From Anaerolineae bacterium (GTDB taxonomy: Bacteria; Chloroflexota; Anaerolineae; Promineifilales; Promineifilaceae), in the NCBI GenBank assembly GCA_007123775.1, contig SLGK01000061.1:1-64000 (forward strand): a DNA stretch of 64,000 nt, written 5' to 3'. The notes below the pieces were generated by a model that had not been told where the DNA came from, made no database searches, and saw nothing but the letters and a program-made list of their open reading frames with translations. Shown piece after piece: positions 1 to 9,570 of this stretch. Both the position numbers and the translations under genes were made by a program. Each line of letters starts with the position of its first letter. The stretch's first letter is position 1.

Positions 1-148
1 TAGGACTTGTAGGTCTCGTTTTGCTTCGTTTGTTGGGTGTGTCTGATAGCCGTTTTCTTTGCCAACCCCCTGTCTTGCTCTCACATCTCTCTATTTTTGG
101 TCATACTGCTTCGAATTCCCAGAATCGTGCATGGCCTTCTTCACGCCT

Positions 149-180
149 CACGTTTTACGTTTCACGTTTTACGTTTCACG
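149..180. repeat. Heptamer-phased repeat (ACGTTTT/ACGTTTC)n
   Basis: Direct read: acgttttacgtttcacgttttacgtttcacg, 7-bp period. Confidence 0.8.
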
Positions 181-187
181 CCTAAAA

Positions 188-213
188 GAAAACGCCCCAA
201 TTGGGGCGTTTTC
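188..213 (-). terminator. Probable rho-independent terminator of glyQS
   Basis: Perfect hairpin gaaaacgcccc-aatt-ggggcgttttc just downstream of the minus-strand glyQS stop; T-rich tract (ttttctttt) follows on the minus strand. Confidence 0.75.
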
Positions 214-240
214 TCAAACAGTGTTGGCGGCACTCTTATA

Positions 241-3210
241 CTAAAACCCTTCTAACTCGGAAAGGTCTGCCAGCCCTGCGGTCAGGGCGGCGATGTGCTG
301 CATTAGCGCTAACCGATTATGCCTCACTTCTTCATTTTCGTCCATAACAAGCACATTGTCAAAAAATCGATTGATCACGGGAGCCATCTGGCGTAAATTG
401 GCCACAAAAGCAGGGATGGTGCCGTCCTGGTTGGCCACAGCCCTTTCATAAGCAACCAATAACGCTTTCTCCTCATCCAGTGCAAAGTCGGCCGAGCGCA
501 AATTAAACGCTTGTTCCTGGCTACGGACGATGCGGACGCAGCGAGCATAGGCATCAAGCAGGTCGGGCCAGTCCGGTTCGGTAATAGCCTGCGAGAGGGC
601 AACGGCCGTTTCGGTGGCAGCGTAGGGATCATAGGCCTGTTCAGCCAGGACCGCCTTAACCACGCTGGCCGCATGGCCTTGTTCACGCAGAACGCCTTCT
701 AAACGGCCGTTGATAAAGTCCATGACCGCCGCCTGCGTCGTTTCATCGCTTTCCAGCGGCAACAAACGGGCCGCAGCGGCCAGGCCGGCACCCAAATCAA
801 ATGAAACCTGATTACTCGTCAAGTTCTGAATAATGTGCAAAGCTGCCCGGCGCAAAGCAAACGGATCGTTCGAACCTTTGGGTGCCAGGCCAGCAGCAAA
901 CAGCCCCATCAGGCTGTCCAGCCGGTCGGCCAGGGCCAAAGCCAGGCCCGGTTTGGTGTGGCTGACCGCTTCGTACTGCTCGGCAAGGGCGACGGCCACT
1001 GCCTCTGCTTCGCCGCTGAGACGAGCATAGTGACCACCCATAATCCCTTGCAGCGAGGTCATTTCTACCACCATATTGGTAGCCAGGTCCGCTTTTGAAA
1101 GAGCCGCAGCCCGGTTGGCAACGGCCGTTTCTGCGTCAGACAGGCCCAGCATCATAGCCACCTGCGGCGTCAACTCTTCTAGCCGATGTACCTTGTCCAG
1201 CATAGACCCCAGCTTTGTCTGGAAGGTCAGCGTGGACAGCTTGGGCAAAAAGTCAGCCAGCGGGTGGGCAGTATCTTGCTTGTAGAAAAACTCGGCATCG
1301 GCAAAACGAGCCCGAATCACATGCTCATTGCCATCCACCACAATATCCAGATGGCGCTCATCCCCGTTGCGAACGCCAATGAAGTAAGGCAAGAGGGTAC
1401 CCTGGCGATTGTAAACTGGGAAGTAACGCTGGTGCTTACGCATAACGGCTACCAATACAGCCTCCGGCAGTTCCAGAAAGCGTTGGTCAAACCGGCCGCG
1501 CAGCGGTGTTGGTCGCTCCACCAGATTGGCCACCTCACTGAGTAACTCGGGGTCATCGGGAATAATACCCCCTTTTTCGGCCGCCAGCTTACCACCAATT
1601 TCGGTGATGCGCCGCTCTCGCTGCTGCTGTTCTAGCACAACGCCTGCTTTACGCAGGCTGATCGGGTAGCTGCGGGCATCCTGGATAGTCAGTTGCGGTG
1701 CGCCAAACGGCCGTAAACCATAGCTAAAACGGTCACTTTGTAACCCGGCATAGGTAAAGGGAATGACGTCCGGCCCGTAGAGAGCCAACAACCAGCGCAA
1801 AGGACGGCTGTAAACCACGTTGGTCTGGTTCCAGCGCATACTTTTCCGGAATTTGATGCTGGCAACGAGGCCCGGCAGGGCCTCAGACAGGACGGCAGGG
1901 GCAGGGCGACCCGCTTCACGGACAATGGCGGCCACGTACCGCTTGTCTCCTTCTTCGACGACACGCAGGTCGGCCACGTTAACACCTTTGCCGCGAGCAA
2001 AGCCAACGGCCGCTTTGGTAGGCTGGCCGTCGGCGTCAAAGGCACGGTCGGCTGGCGGGCCTTTGACTTCTGTTTCCAGGTCAGGCTGGCGACTGGCCAG
2101 GTTGTGGACCAGAACGGCCAGACGGCGCGGCGTGCCGTGAACCTCGATAAGGCCGTGGGTCAGGCGCAAATCTTGCAGCAGTTGGGGAACCAGTTGCTTG
2201 AGCTGGGCCACGCCGTCGGTGACGTCGTTAACCGGCATCTCCTCGCTGCCGATTTCCAGCAGGAAGGTTTGCGGTGTTTCACCTGAGGTGAATTGGATGG
2301 TGGCGGATTCCGTTGTTTCGGTGATCTGTTCTTCCGGCAGTAAGGGGAACTCTAACCGCTGCCGCTGCGCCCGGTAGGCCTCCGACACCTGTCGCGCCAC
2401 GGTACGCATCCGGTGGAAATATTGAGCGCGTTCGGTGACGCCAATAGCCCCCCGCGTGTCCAAGACGTTAAAAAGATGGGAGCATTTCAGGTTGTAATCG
2501 TGGGCGGGGATTACTAATCCTGCTTCCAGGCAGCGCCTGGCCTCTTTTTCATAGATGTCGTAGGTGGTTTTGAGGCCCTCAACGTCGGCTACCTCAAAGT
2601 AATAGCGACAATGCTCTATCTCGCTTTGCAGCAGGATGTCTTCGTAAGAAATCCCGGCCCCGTATTCCAATTCCCACACGCTGTCCACGCCAGCCAGGGC
2701 CAGGGCAATGCGGTCCAGGCCGTAGGTCAACTCTACTGAAACCGGGTCCAGTTCCATACCGCCCGCTTGCTGGAAGTAGGTGAATTGGGTGATTTCTTGC
2801 CCATCCAGCCAGACCTCCCAGCCGAGGCCCCAGGCCCCGAGGGCGGGACTCTCCCAGTTGTCCTCGACGAAGCGAATGTCGTGCTGGCGCGGGTCAATGC
2901 CGATAGCTTCCAGGCTGGCCAGGTAAAGCTCCTGGGGATTGCCGGGGTCGGGTTTGAGGATAACCTGGAGCTGGTGGTGCATCTGCATCCGGTTGGGGTT
3001 GTCGCCAAAACGGCCGTCGTCGGGACGGATGCTGGGTTCCACGTAAACCACGTTCCACGGCTCCGGCCCCAGTACCCGCAGCACCGTGGCCGGATTCATC
3101 GTACCGGCCCCGACCTGAACGTTGTAGGGCTGCTGCACCAGACAACCCTGCGCTTCCCAGTATTTGAGCAGGTGCAAAATGATTTCCTGAAAGTTAAATC
3201 CTCTCTTCAT
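241..3210 (-). CDS. glyQS: Glycyl-tRNA synthetase, fused alpha and beta subunits
   Basis: N-term [23 protein letters not shown]...[16 protein letters not shown] (GlyQ) continuing into [11 protein letters not shown]...KSMRWN (GlyS). Start trimmed from the ORF-track 3276 to ATG at 3210. Confidence 0.95.
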   Translation of the reverse strand: MKRGFNFQEIILHLLKYWEAQGCLVQQPYNVQVGAGTMNPATVLRVLGPEPWNVVYVEPSIRPDDGRFGDNPNRMQMHHQLQVILKPDPGNPQELYLASLEAIGIDPRQHDIRFVEDNWESPALGAWGLGWEVWLDGQEITQFTYFQQAGGMELDPVSVELTYGLDRIALALAGVDSVWELEYGAGISYEDILLQSEIEHCRYYFEVADVEGLKTTYDIYEKEARRCLEAGLVIPAHDYNLKCSHLFNVLDTRGAIGVTERAQYFHRMRTVARQVSEAYRAQRQRLEFPLLPEEQITETTESATIQFTSGETPQTFLLEIGSEEMPVNDVTDGVAQLKQLVPQLLQDLRLTHGLIEVHGTPRRLAVLVHNLASRQPDLETEVKGPPADRAFDADGQPTKAAVGFARGKGVNVADLRVVEEGDKRYVAAIVREAGRPAPAVLSEALPGLVASIKFRKSMRWNQTNVVYSRPLRWLLALYGPDVIPFTYAGLQSDRFSYGLRPFGAPQLTIQDARSYPISLRKAGVVLEQQQRERRITEIGGKLAAEKGGIIPDDPELLSEVANLVERPTPLRGRFDQRFLELPEAVLVAVMRKHQRYFPVYNRQGTLLPYFIGVRNGDERHLDIVVDGNEHVIRARFADAEFFYKQDTAHPLADFLPKLSTLTFQTKLGSMLDKVHRLEELTPQVAMMLGLSDAETAVANRAAALSKADLATNMVVEMTSLQGIMGGHYARLSGEAEAVAVALAEQYEAVSHTKPGLALALADRLDSLMGLFAAGLAPKGSNDPFALRRAALHIIQNLTSNQVSFDLGAGLAAAARLLPLESDETTQAAVMDFINGRLEGVLREQGHAASVVKAVLAEQAYDPYAATETAVALSQAITEPDWPDLLDAYARCVRIVRSQEQAFNLRSADFALDEEKALLVAYERAVANQDGTIPAFVANLRQMAPVINRFFDNVLVMDENEEVRHNRLALMQHIAALTAGLADLSELEGF

Positions 3211-3312
3211 GTATAGACATCCTTTCTTAAGCTGCGGGGGATTATAGCATGAGGCAACGATTAGCGTAAATAGCACGTGGCCGGCGGCGTAAGGCCAGAC
3301 ATCGTGAGTGGC

Positions 3313-3345
3313 AGACCTGACAGGTTTGCGAAACCTGTCAGGTCT
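3313..3345. terminator. Perfect 15-bp hairpin, intergenic terminator-like
   Basis: agacctgacaggttt-gcg-aaacctgtcaggtct. Confidence 0.6.
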
Positions 3346-3357
3346 TTCACATACAGG

Positions 3358-4143
3358 TTATTCTTTGAGCAGTAAAGCGGCCTCGCGGCGCAGCCGGTAG
3401 AGAAAGTCCACTGATTTGAGATTACGTTCAAGAATATAGGTCAGGTAATAATGCATGATAACTTCAAGCTGGCTGTGCAACGGCCGTTGCAGACGTAGCA
3501 CCTTGACCGTAGCCCAGGGGCGGCTTTGTAAGTAGCGCATTACTTTGACGACAACGGCCGTTACCGGTTTTGCATTCCGGTCCGCTTCATAACAGTCAGG
3601 GCAGAGCAGTCCCCCCAACTCCGCACTAAAAAATTGGTCTTGCTCTGCAATCGGGCTGGTACAGGCCACACAGTGGAACAAGCGCGGCTGAAAGCCGGTC
3701 AGGCTGAGTAGACGCAGTTCATAATAGCGGGCTGCCAGAGGCAACTCGGCCGTTTCCATCTCTGTCAACCAGACCAAACCATCTGACAAGAGCTGGTACA
3801 CGCCCGCATGTGGGTCCTCCTCACCAACAAAGCGATCCAGCAACTCCACATAGTAAGCGGCGTATGTAGCCCGCACCAGATCGTGGCGCAGGGGGGCGTG
3901 AGCCTCGACCGTTTCCGCCTGCGTTACAATGCCCAAATCACGCCCGACAGCTACAAAAAAGGTGGAGCGCATGAAGAGTTCCACGTGTCCTGTTTTCCGG
4001 CTTTGCGGTTTGCGCGCGCCTTTGGCAATTGCCTTGATTTTCCCTTTTTCACGGCTGAACAGGGTTAGCAAGCGATCCGCCTCACCAAAATCAGTGCGGC
4101 GCATGACGATAGCTTCGGTACGAAAGGTTCGTTCGCGGCTCAT
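3358..4143 (-). CDS. recO: DNA repair protein RecO
   Basis: MSRERTFRTEAIVMRRTDFGEADRLLTLFSREKGKIKAIAKGARKPQSR; CxxC...CxxC zinc region. Confidence 0.92.
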   Translation of the reverse strand: MSRERTFRTEAIVMRRTDFGEADRLLTLFSREKGKIKAIAKGARKPQSRKTGHVELFMRSTFFVAVGRDLGIVTQAETVEAHAPLRHDLVRATYAAYYVELLDRFVGEEDPHAGVYQLLSDGLVWLTEMETAELPLAARYYELRLLSLTGFQPRLFHCVACTSPIAEQDQFFSAELGGLLCPDCYEADRNAKPVTAVVVKVMRYLQSRPWATVKVLRLQRPLHSQLEVIMHYYLTYILERNLKSVDFLYRLRREAALLLKE

Positions 4144-4153
4144 AGACAGAGGA

Positions 4154-4555
4154 TCACAGCAATCGTTCCGGACCAAAATGGTCAGGCAACAGCTCATATA
4201 AGGTAAAGGATTGGATGTTCCCGGCCGCGTCGATTAGCCAGAGAGGGACGTCTTGTGGGGCGAATTCGACCAGGACCTGGCGGCAGGCGCCACAGGGTGA
4301 ACCCCCGTTAGACGTAGCCACCGCCACGGCCCGAATCGGCTGGTAACCAGTGGTAGCGATCATACGGACAACGGCCGTTCGCTCGGCACAAATAGAAAGG
4401 CCATACGAGGCATTCTCTACGTTAACACCTGTGAAAACCTGGCCGTCGGCAGCTAATACGGCCGCACCCACCGTATAGTTAGAATAAGGTGCGTAAGCCT
4501 TTTTACGGGCAGCCACGGCAGCTTCTACTAATTCTTCTTGCCTATCCATCATCAT
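4154..4555 (-). CDS. cdd: Cytidine deaminase
   Basis: YAPYSNYTVGAAVLAADG...GVNVENASYGLSICAERTAV...PCGACRQVLVEF. Confidence 0.95.
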   Translation of the reverse strand: MMMDRQEELVEAAVAARKKAYAPYSNYTVGAAVLAADGQVFTGVNVENASYGLSICAERTAVVRMIATTGYQPIRAVAVATSNGGSPCGACRQVLVEFAPQDVPLWLIDAAGNIQSFTLYELLPDHFGPERLL

Positions 4556-4616
4556 CTCCTACAGTGGGGAGACAGCAAGACCTGATGCCTGGGTAAACCA
4601 GTCAGATCGCCAGCAA

Positions 4617-5642
4617 TCACTTCCGCACATGGGCAAACGGCCCCACCTGCTGCCCATCGGCTACAGACACCTGCTCGACGGTTGACTGGCGTACGCGGCA
4701 GCCGTGACCAATGGTCGCGTTACGAATGAGGGTGTTGGGACCAATCACACAATCTTCGCCGATAGTAGTATCGCCTTGAATGTAGCTGTTGGGCCAGATG
4801 ACCGTGTCCTGGCCAATGACCACATCCGGGTCAATATAGATAGTTTCAGGATCAACCAGGGTCACGCCGTGGTCAAGCCAGTAGTTGTTGGCCCGCCGCC
4901 GAAACGCCTTTTCGACGGCAACCATTTCGTGGCGAGTGCCGGCCCCTAAACATTCGTCCGGATCGCTGGTGATGATAGCTTCGATGCGCCGGTTTTGGGC
5001 CACAGCCGTTTCAATCAAATCGGTCAAATAATACTCCGGGCCGCTGCGAGCCTGGCGCAAGGGTAATTTGTCCACGTGCGTCCATAGCCAGTCGGCAGCG
5101 AAGCAATAGACGCCCGCATTTAGTTCGCGGATATTGAGGAAGGTGTCGGGATTCGGCCGTTTTCTGGCTTCGGCCACCTCGACTATCTCCACCACCTGGT
5201 TCGCCTGGCCGCGTACCACCCGGCCAAAAGAAGAAGCGGGATCGCCGAGGACAGAGAGCATGACAATCGTCGCCCCTGAGCCGGCCTGTGTTTCGGCCAG
5301 TCGCTGCAGCGTCTCGCGGCGCAGCAGCGGCATATCGGCGTAGGTAATGATGACCTGATCCGTTTGCCCGGCCAGAACCGGTTGGGCCATTAGCGCCGCG
5401 TGACCGGTTCCTAACTGCTCTTCTTGCACCACGTAGGTGGCCCGTTGGCCCAGCAGTTGCCGGACGCCGTCGCCGCCGGGGCCAACGACCACGACAGGCG
5501 GCACGTTTGCTACCGCTTCAGCCGCCTCAAACAGATGCAGCACCATCGGCTTGCCGCCCACGTCGTGCAGAATTTTCTGATACTTGGAATTCATGCGCGT
5601 TCCCTGGCCGGCCGCCAGGAGAACGATGGCGGTAGTAGTCAT
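4617..5642 (-). CDS. glmU: GlmU-like UDP-GlcNAc pyrophosphorylase lacking the acetyltransferase half
   Basis: VLLAAGQGTRMNSKYQKILHDVGGKPM N-terminus; a short LbH repeat tail ends at VGPFAHVRK, 341 aa. Confidence 0.8.
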   Translation of the reverse strand: MTTTAIVLLAAGQGTRMNSKYQKILHDVGGKPMVLHLFEAAEAVANVPPVVVVGPGGDGVRQLLGQRATYVVQEEQLGTGHAALMAQPVLAGQTDQVIITYADMPLLRRETLQRLAETQAGSGATIVMLSVLGDPASSFGRVVRGQANQVVEIVEVAEARKRPNPDTFLNIRELNAGVYCFAADWLWTHVDKLPLRQARSGPEYYLTDLIETAVAQNRRIEAIITSDPDECLGAGTRHEMVAVEKAFRRRANNYWLDHGVTLVDPETIYIDPDVVIGQDTVIWPNSYIQGDTTIGEDCVIGPNTLIRNATIGHGCRVRQSTVEQVSVADGQQVGPFAHVRK

Positions 5643-5659
5643 TGATGATCTTGTGGAAT

Positions 5660-5710
5660 TAGTGCGTAGTTCGTAGTGCGTAGAACCTTGTTACGCACCA
5701 CGAACTACTA
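5660..5710. repeat. Heptamer-phased inverted repeat (GTAGTGC family)
   Basis: gtgcgtagttcgtagtgcgtag...ttacgcaccacgaactacta; arms largely complementary. Confidence 0.75.
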
Positions 5711-5789
5711 TGTCAAAACAAAACCGCGCCAGGAGCAAAAACGGCCGTTTTCTCACCCGTCTCACCACCTGGCGCAGCTATTCTGTACA

Positions 5790-5862
5790 CTGGGGCGGCA
5801 GGATTCGAACCTGCGAATGGCGGATTCAAAGTCCGCTGCCTTAGCCGCTTGGCGACGCCCCA
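5790..5862 (-). tRNA. tRNA-Gln (anticodon UUG)
   Basis: Minus strand TGGGGCG...AGCGGACTTTGAATCCGC...GGTTCGAATCC...CGCCCCA-G; 7-bp acceptor, loop CTTTGAA, discriminator G. Confidence 0.93.
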
Positions 5863-6031
5863 TTGATAAGGCAAGATCGTATCACAGAGTGGGTAGGGGT
5901 GCAAGCTCAGGCAAGCGAGGCAACGGTCTTGGGGCAGGTGAAAGATTGTTTGTAATATTAGTCTGGACAATAAGTCAGAGTACCTGTGCGGCTGTATATG
6001 CTCTACTTCCAAAGACAGAGAACAATTGGCG

Positions 6032-6598
6032 ATGTTGCAAGCACCAGACGAAAAAACAAAATGGCAGGTGATTTGTGAGCAAGCTGTATTTGAGCACCCT
6101 CACATCACTGTATCTATGGAGGCCATCCGCCTGCCTGACGGGCAGATCATTCCCGAATGGCCTCGGTTTTACAGTGGCGATTTTGTGAATGCTGTTGTTC
6201 TCAACAAAGAGAAAGAAGTCATGATCTTAGAGGGCTACCAACATGGCCTTGAGGCTTCTAGCTGGCAGGTTTTGGGGAGCCATTTGGAAAAAGATGGGGA
6301 GCCGTATGAAACGATTCAGCAAGAACTCCTCCAAATGAGTGGCTATCAATCTGATAATTGGATCTACCTGGGGAGCTTTGTGGTGGATGCCGACCATCAC
6401 GGCGGCGTTGGTCATTTTTTCTGCGCGCTTGACGCTGTCCAAACAGCACAACCTGAAAACGGTCCCAATTTGGCCCAAATACGTTGGGTATCGTTGAAAG
6501 ACCTTCATTACGCCCTGTTAGACGGCCGTATCGCCGGTGCCAGTTATGCTATCAACGCAGCTTTAACGCTGCTAACGCTGCCTCGACTTAGTCATTAA
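6032..6598 (+). CDS. NUDIX-fold protein with degenerate Nudix box
   Basis: GDFVNAVVLNKEKEVMILEGYQHG...EKDGEPYETIQQELLQMSGY aligns with a Nudix box, but REUxEE reads QELLQM. Confidence 0.7.
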   Translation: MLQAPDEKTKWQVICEQAVFEHPHITVSMEAIRLPDGQIIPEWPRFYSGDFVNAVVLNKEKEVMILEGYQHGLEASSWQVLGSHLEKDGEPYETIQQELLQMSGYQSDNWIYLGSFVVDADHHGGVGHFFCALDAVQTAQPENGPNLAQIRWVSLKDLHYALLDGRIAGASYAINAALTLLTLPRLSH

Positions 6599-6627
6599 TT
6601 CCCCCGACCAGATCAACCACTATCATT

Positions 6628-6807
6628 TCACATCTTTTTCGGTTGACATAAATTTTTCTTTTTATTGGCACGCTCCCCGCATTTTTTGCAGATAAAGCGG
6701 GGATTGTCTACCAATGCCCGGTATTTGGCAGTATCTCTTTTTTTGCTACTGAAGTCGCATAATGATTTAGCCACGGTATCAAAATCCTTCTCGTTTGCCT
6801 CGTTCAA
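6628..6807 (-). CDS. Small putative zinc-ribbon protein (59 aa), absent from ORF track
   Basis: Manual translation from TTG: LNEANEKDFDTVAKSLCDFSSKKRDTAKYRALVDNPRFICKKCGERANKKKNLCQPKKM*. CxxC plus LCxP; no clear SD. Confidence 0.6.
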   Translation of the reverse strand: MNEANEKDFDTVAKSLCDFSSKKRDTAKYRALVDNPRFICKKCGERANKKKNLCQPKKM

Positions 6808-6985
6808 CTATAATCCATGACCATCATCTTAACAAACCTATCCGTCAGGCCAATCGTTTAGTCCTGGTATAGCGCTCGTAGTCTGATCGTTCAATACCAC
6901 CTGGATTGATCTGATATGATAAGGGCAGTTGTTTCCCGCCTACTTACCAGGTCAACACTTGACTATTCTCCGCGGAGGTGAGCAA

Positions 6986-9145
6986 ATGGACAGTGTCACA
7001 CGCTTCAGATTTCATGGGCTGCTCCTACTGATCCTCAGCCTGTATTGGCTGACGGGATGTAGCTTAGGGGTGCGTTCCGAACCCGAAATTCCACCCTCGC
7101 CCACGCCGACGATTATTGCGACGTTTACGGCCGTTCCCGCCACCGCCCTACACACCCCCACCGACACACCCGAACCCACGGCCACCAACACCCGCCGCCC
7201 CGCCGCCACAGCTACCAGCCCTCCGCCCACATCCACCCCCTTGCCCACCCCACTGCCCACTCTAACGGCCGAGCAACTAGAAGCAGACCTGCTGCCCGCG
7301 CTGCGTTTCCGGGCAGTAGACAACGAGTTCCGTTACCCCATGCAGCGCGTGACCTGGGAATACGGCTTACGCTCGTCTGACTACTGCCAGCACGGGCCAT
7401 ACCGCTGGCTTAACGATGACCATTTACTGCTTCTTCCATTGGTGGGACAAAACGAGTTTCAGGGCAGCTTATTCAGCGATTTAACCTGGCCCGTCGTAGC
7501 CAATTTGCATGGCGAGTCGGCCTGGGGTGTGGATATGCCCCAGACGGATAGTTGCATCTTGCCTAAATGGTCGGCGGCACGGCAGCATCTTATCGAAGTA
7601 GACGAGACAGTACGGCTGCGCGATCTAGCCGGAAATGTGGTCCAGACCTATGATGTAGCTGGACCGCTACACCTGGCACCTAGCGGTCAACGGTTGCTGG
7701 TAGGCAATGTGTGGCTCGATCTGGAAAACGGCCGTTCTGTTGAGCTATCAGGGTGGACCGTTGAAGCAGCCCACGTCCCAGGCTGGACAACCGATGAAAC
7801 CCGTCTCTTTGCCTGCTGCTTCAACTATGCTGACGTTAACACGGGCAGCGGTTGGCACGACGATCTTTTCCCATTGGGCGGTCGCGGCAGTTGGCCCGGT
7901 GAAGCAACCTATTCCCATATCATCTGGACATCCGACGAGAGTCATACCCTACTTTTGTCCGATGCCGTTTTTCCCATTAGCCGCCAACACCCAGAACGAC
8001 TGGTGCCCCTCATTGAACCGGCCGCCCAAAGTTATCAAAATCTGGCTGAATCATTTGAATTGGAAGGCAGCGCATTTTTGACCTGTGGCTTTGAATCACC
8101 AACCGGCCGTCATATGCTGCTGACCTGTGGGGAGGGGGTAGCTTATCTGGTTGATCTGGTTTCGCTGGAAACGATCAGCGTCATTGATGATATTTCTTAC
8201 ACACTCCGGTCTATTCACTGGTCGGCCAACGGCCGTTTCCTCACCTACACCGAATTTGACGACACGACACAGGAAAACGGCCGTGTTTGGCTGCTGGATA
8301 CGGACGGCGAACGTCGCCAGTTGACACAGCAACCAGCCCGCCAGGTCTGGTGGCACCCCACCGAACCGCTGCTGGCCCTGCGCCTTGACCGCCCACAACG
8401 GCTGCGGCTGGTCCACGCCGCAACGGGTCAGGAGCGCTGGCTGGAGATGTTCGAGCCTGTTACGGACCTGGCCTGGCGGCCGGATGGCGAGGGCCTGGCT
8501 TTGCAAACGGGCGATAATCGCATCTGGTGGTTGTCACGGCCGTTTCAGCCACTTCCCTACCACCTGCCCACCGTGCCCATTCCCCTGACGGCCCCCAACC
8601 AGGGGGAAACGCTCCACTCGCTGCGCTGGTCGCCCGACGGCAGCAAGCTGGCCTATGTCCATGACAATCACCTGTCGGTCATAACTGTAGACGCCGGGCC
8701 GCAGACCGTATATATCGAGGGGCTTGATTTTAACATCGACCTGCCGCCCCGTTGGGCATTCTATGAGGTGGAGGGGTTCCCCATGTTCACCTCTGACGAG
8801 CGTTTTGGCGACGGGCCCACGCCCATGCACTACTTCGTTTATGTTCAAGAATATCCCAATCCGGAGGAACGGCCGTTTGCCGAACTGGTAACGGCCGATC
8901 TCAGCGAAGAAATTCAGGCCAACTTCAGCTACACCACCGACACCATCGGCCCCTACACCGTCCACCGCACCGAAAGGTTGCCCTCCATGTCGGGTGCGTT
9001 GACCGTCTTTTTCGAGCTACCCGGCCGCTACCTGGCCCTGGCCCTGACGCCCTACGACAGCGAGCAGCCCTACCAGGATCAAGATCGCTACCTGGATTTG
9101 TTTGAGGCAATGCTGCGGTCAGTGAGAAGTCAGGTAGTCGAGTAG
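6986..9145 (+). CDS. Lipoprotein with TP-rich linker and WD40/PD40-like beta-propeller
   Basis: GGAGGTG before ATG; LTGCSLG lipobox; PTPTIIATFTAVPATALHTPTDTPEPTATNT linker; repeats such as LRWSPDGSKLAYV. Confidence 0.8.
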   Translation: MDSVTRFRFHGLLLLILSLYWLTGCSLGVRSEPEIPPSPTPTIIATFTAVPATALHTPTDTPEPTATNTRRPAATATSPPPTSTPLPTPLPTLTAEQLEADLLPALRFRAVDNEFRYPMQRVTWEYGLRSSDYCQHGPYRWLNDDHLLLLPLVGQNEFQGSLFSDLTWPVVANLHGESAWGVDMPQTDSCILPKWSAARQHLIEVDETVRLRDLAGNVVQTYDVAGPLHLAPSGQRLLVGNVWLDLENGRSVELSGWTVEAAHVPGWTTDETRLFACCFNYADVNTGSGWHDDLFPLGGRGSWPGEATYSHIIWTSDESHTLLLSDAVFPISRQHPERLVPLIEPAAQSYQNLAESFELEGSAFLTCGFESPTGRHMLLTCGEGVAYLVDLVSLETISVIDDISYTLRSIHWSANGRFLTYTEFDDTTQENGRVWLLDTDGERRQLTQQPARQVWWHPTEPLLALRLDRPQRLRLVHAATGQERWLEMFEPVTDLAWRPDGEGLALQTGDNRIWWLSRPFQPLPYHLPTVPIPLTAPNQGETLHSLRWSPDGSKLAYVHDNHLSVITVDAGPQTVYIEGLDFNIDLPPRWAFYEVEGFPMFTSDERFGDGPTPMHYFVYVQEYPNPEERPFAELVTADLSEEIQANFSYTTDTIGPYTVHRTERLPSMSGALTVFFELPGRYLALALTPYDSEQPYQDQDRYLDLFEAMLRSVRSQVVE

Positions 9146-9203
9146 TCAGGTGGTCAGGTAGTCGAGTAGTCAGGTGGTCAGGTAGTCGAGTGGTCTGGTG
9201 GTC
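9127..9203. repeat. 8-bp phased repeat (GTCAGGTA/GTCGAGTA)
   Basis: agtcaggtagtcgagtagtcaggtggtcaggtagtcgag...; overlaps the last codons and stop of the preceding CDS. Confidence 0.85.
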
Positions 9204-9298
9204 ACTTCGCCACTCCGCCACTTCGCCACTCCGCCACTTCGCCACTCCGCCACTTCGCCACTCCGCCACTCCGCCACTTCGCCACTCTGCCACTTGCC
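9204..9298. repeat. 8-bp phased repeat (CACTTCGC/CACTCCGC)
   Basis: cacttcgccactccgccacttcgccactccgc..., about 11 units. Confidence 0.85.
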
Positions 9299-9341
9299 AC
9301 CTGGCCCATTTTTTGTTAGCATTCTCCCAACAATTTAATAC

Positions 9342-9508
9342 GTATCATCAAGAGAGGTCGAGGGACCGGCCCGACGACACCTCAGCAACCGCTGGTTTCA
9401 GTAGTCAGTAGTCAGTAGTCAGTAGTCAGTAGTCAGTAGTCAGACCGCTGAAAACAGAAATGGTGCTAATTCCGGCAGAAGCAAGGTCTTCTGGAAGATG
9501 AGAACGTG
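9342..9508 (+). promoter_or_regulatory. SAM-I (S-box) riboswitch
   Basis: Conserved strings tatcatcaagagaggtcgagggaccggcccgacgacacctcagcaacc ... ggtgctaattccggcaga ... ggaagatgagaa upstream of a trans-sulfuration gene. Confidence 0.93.
9399..9440 (+). repeat. Six perfect CAGTAGT heptamers inside riboswitch P3 loop
   Basis: cagtagt x6 followed by cag. Confidence 0.95.
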
Positions 9509-9525
9509 GTATAGGCATTGACGCG

Positions 9526-9559
9526 CAAACCCCTTCTGAACTTCCGGAAGGGGTTTTTT
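9526..9559 (+). terminator. Riboswitch expression-platform terminator
   Basis: aaaccccttc-tgaacttcc-ggaaggggttttttg between SAM aptamer and ATG. Confidence 0.9.
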
Positions 9560-9570
9560 GTGGAGAAGAT

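Noticed and set aside
9127-9298. Possible CRISPR array or repetitive protein (ORF 8925..9293 minus, AEWRSGGVAEWRSGG)
   Set aside because: Period is 8 bp with no spacers; the repetitive peptide is just translation of the array antisense to a real CDS.
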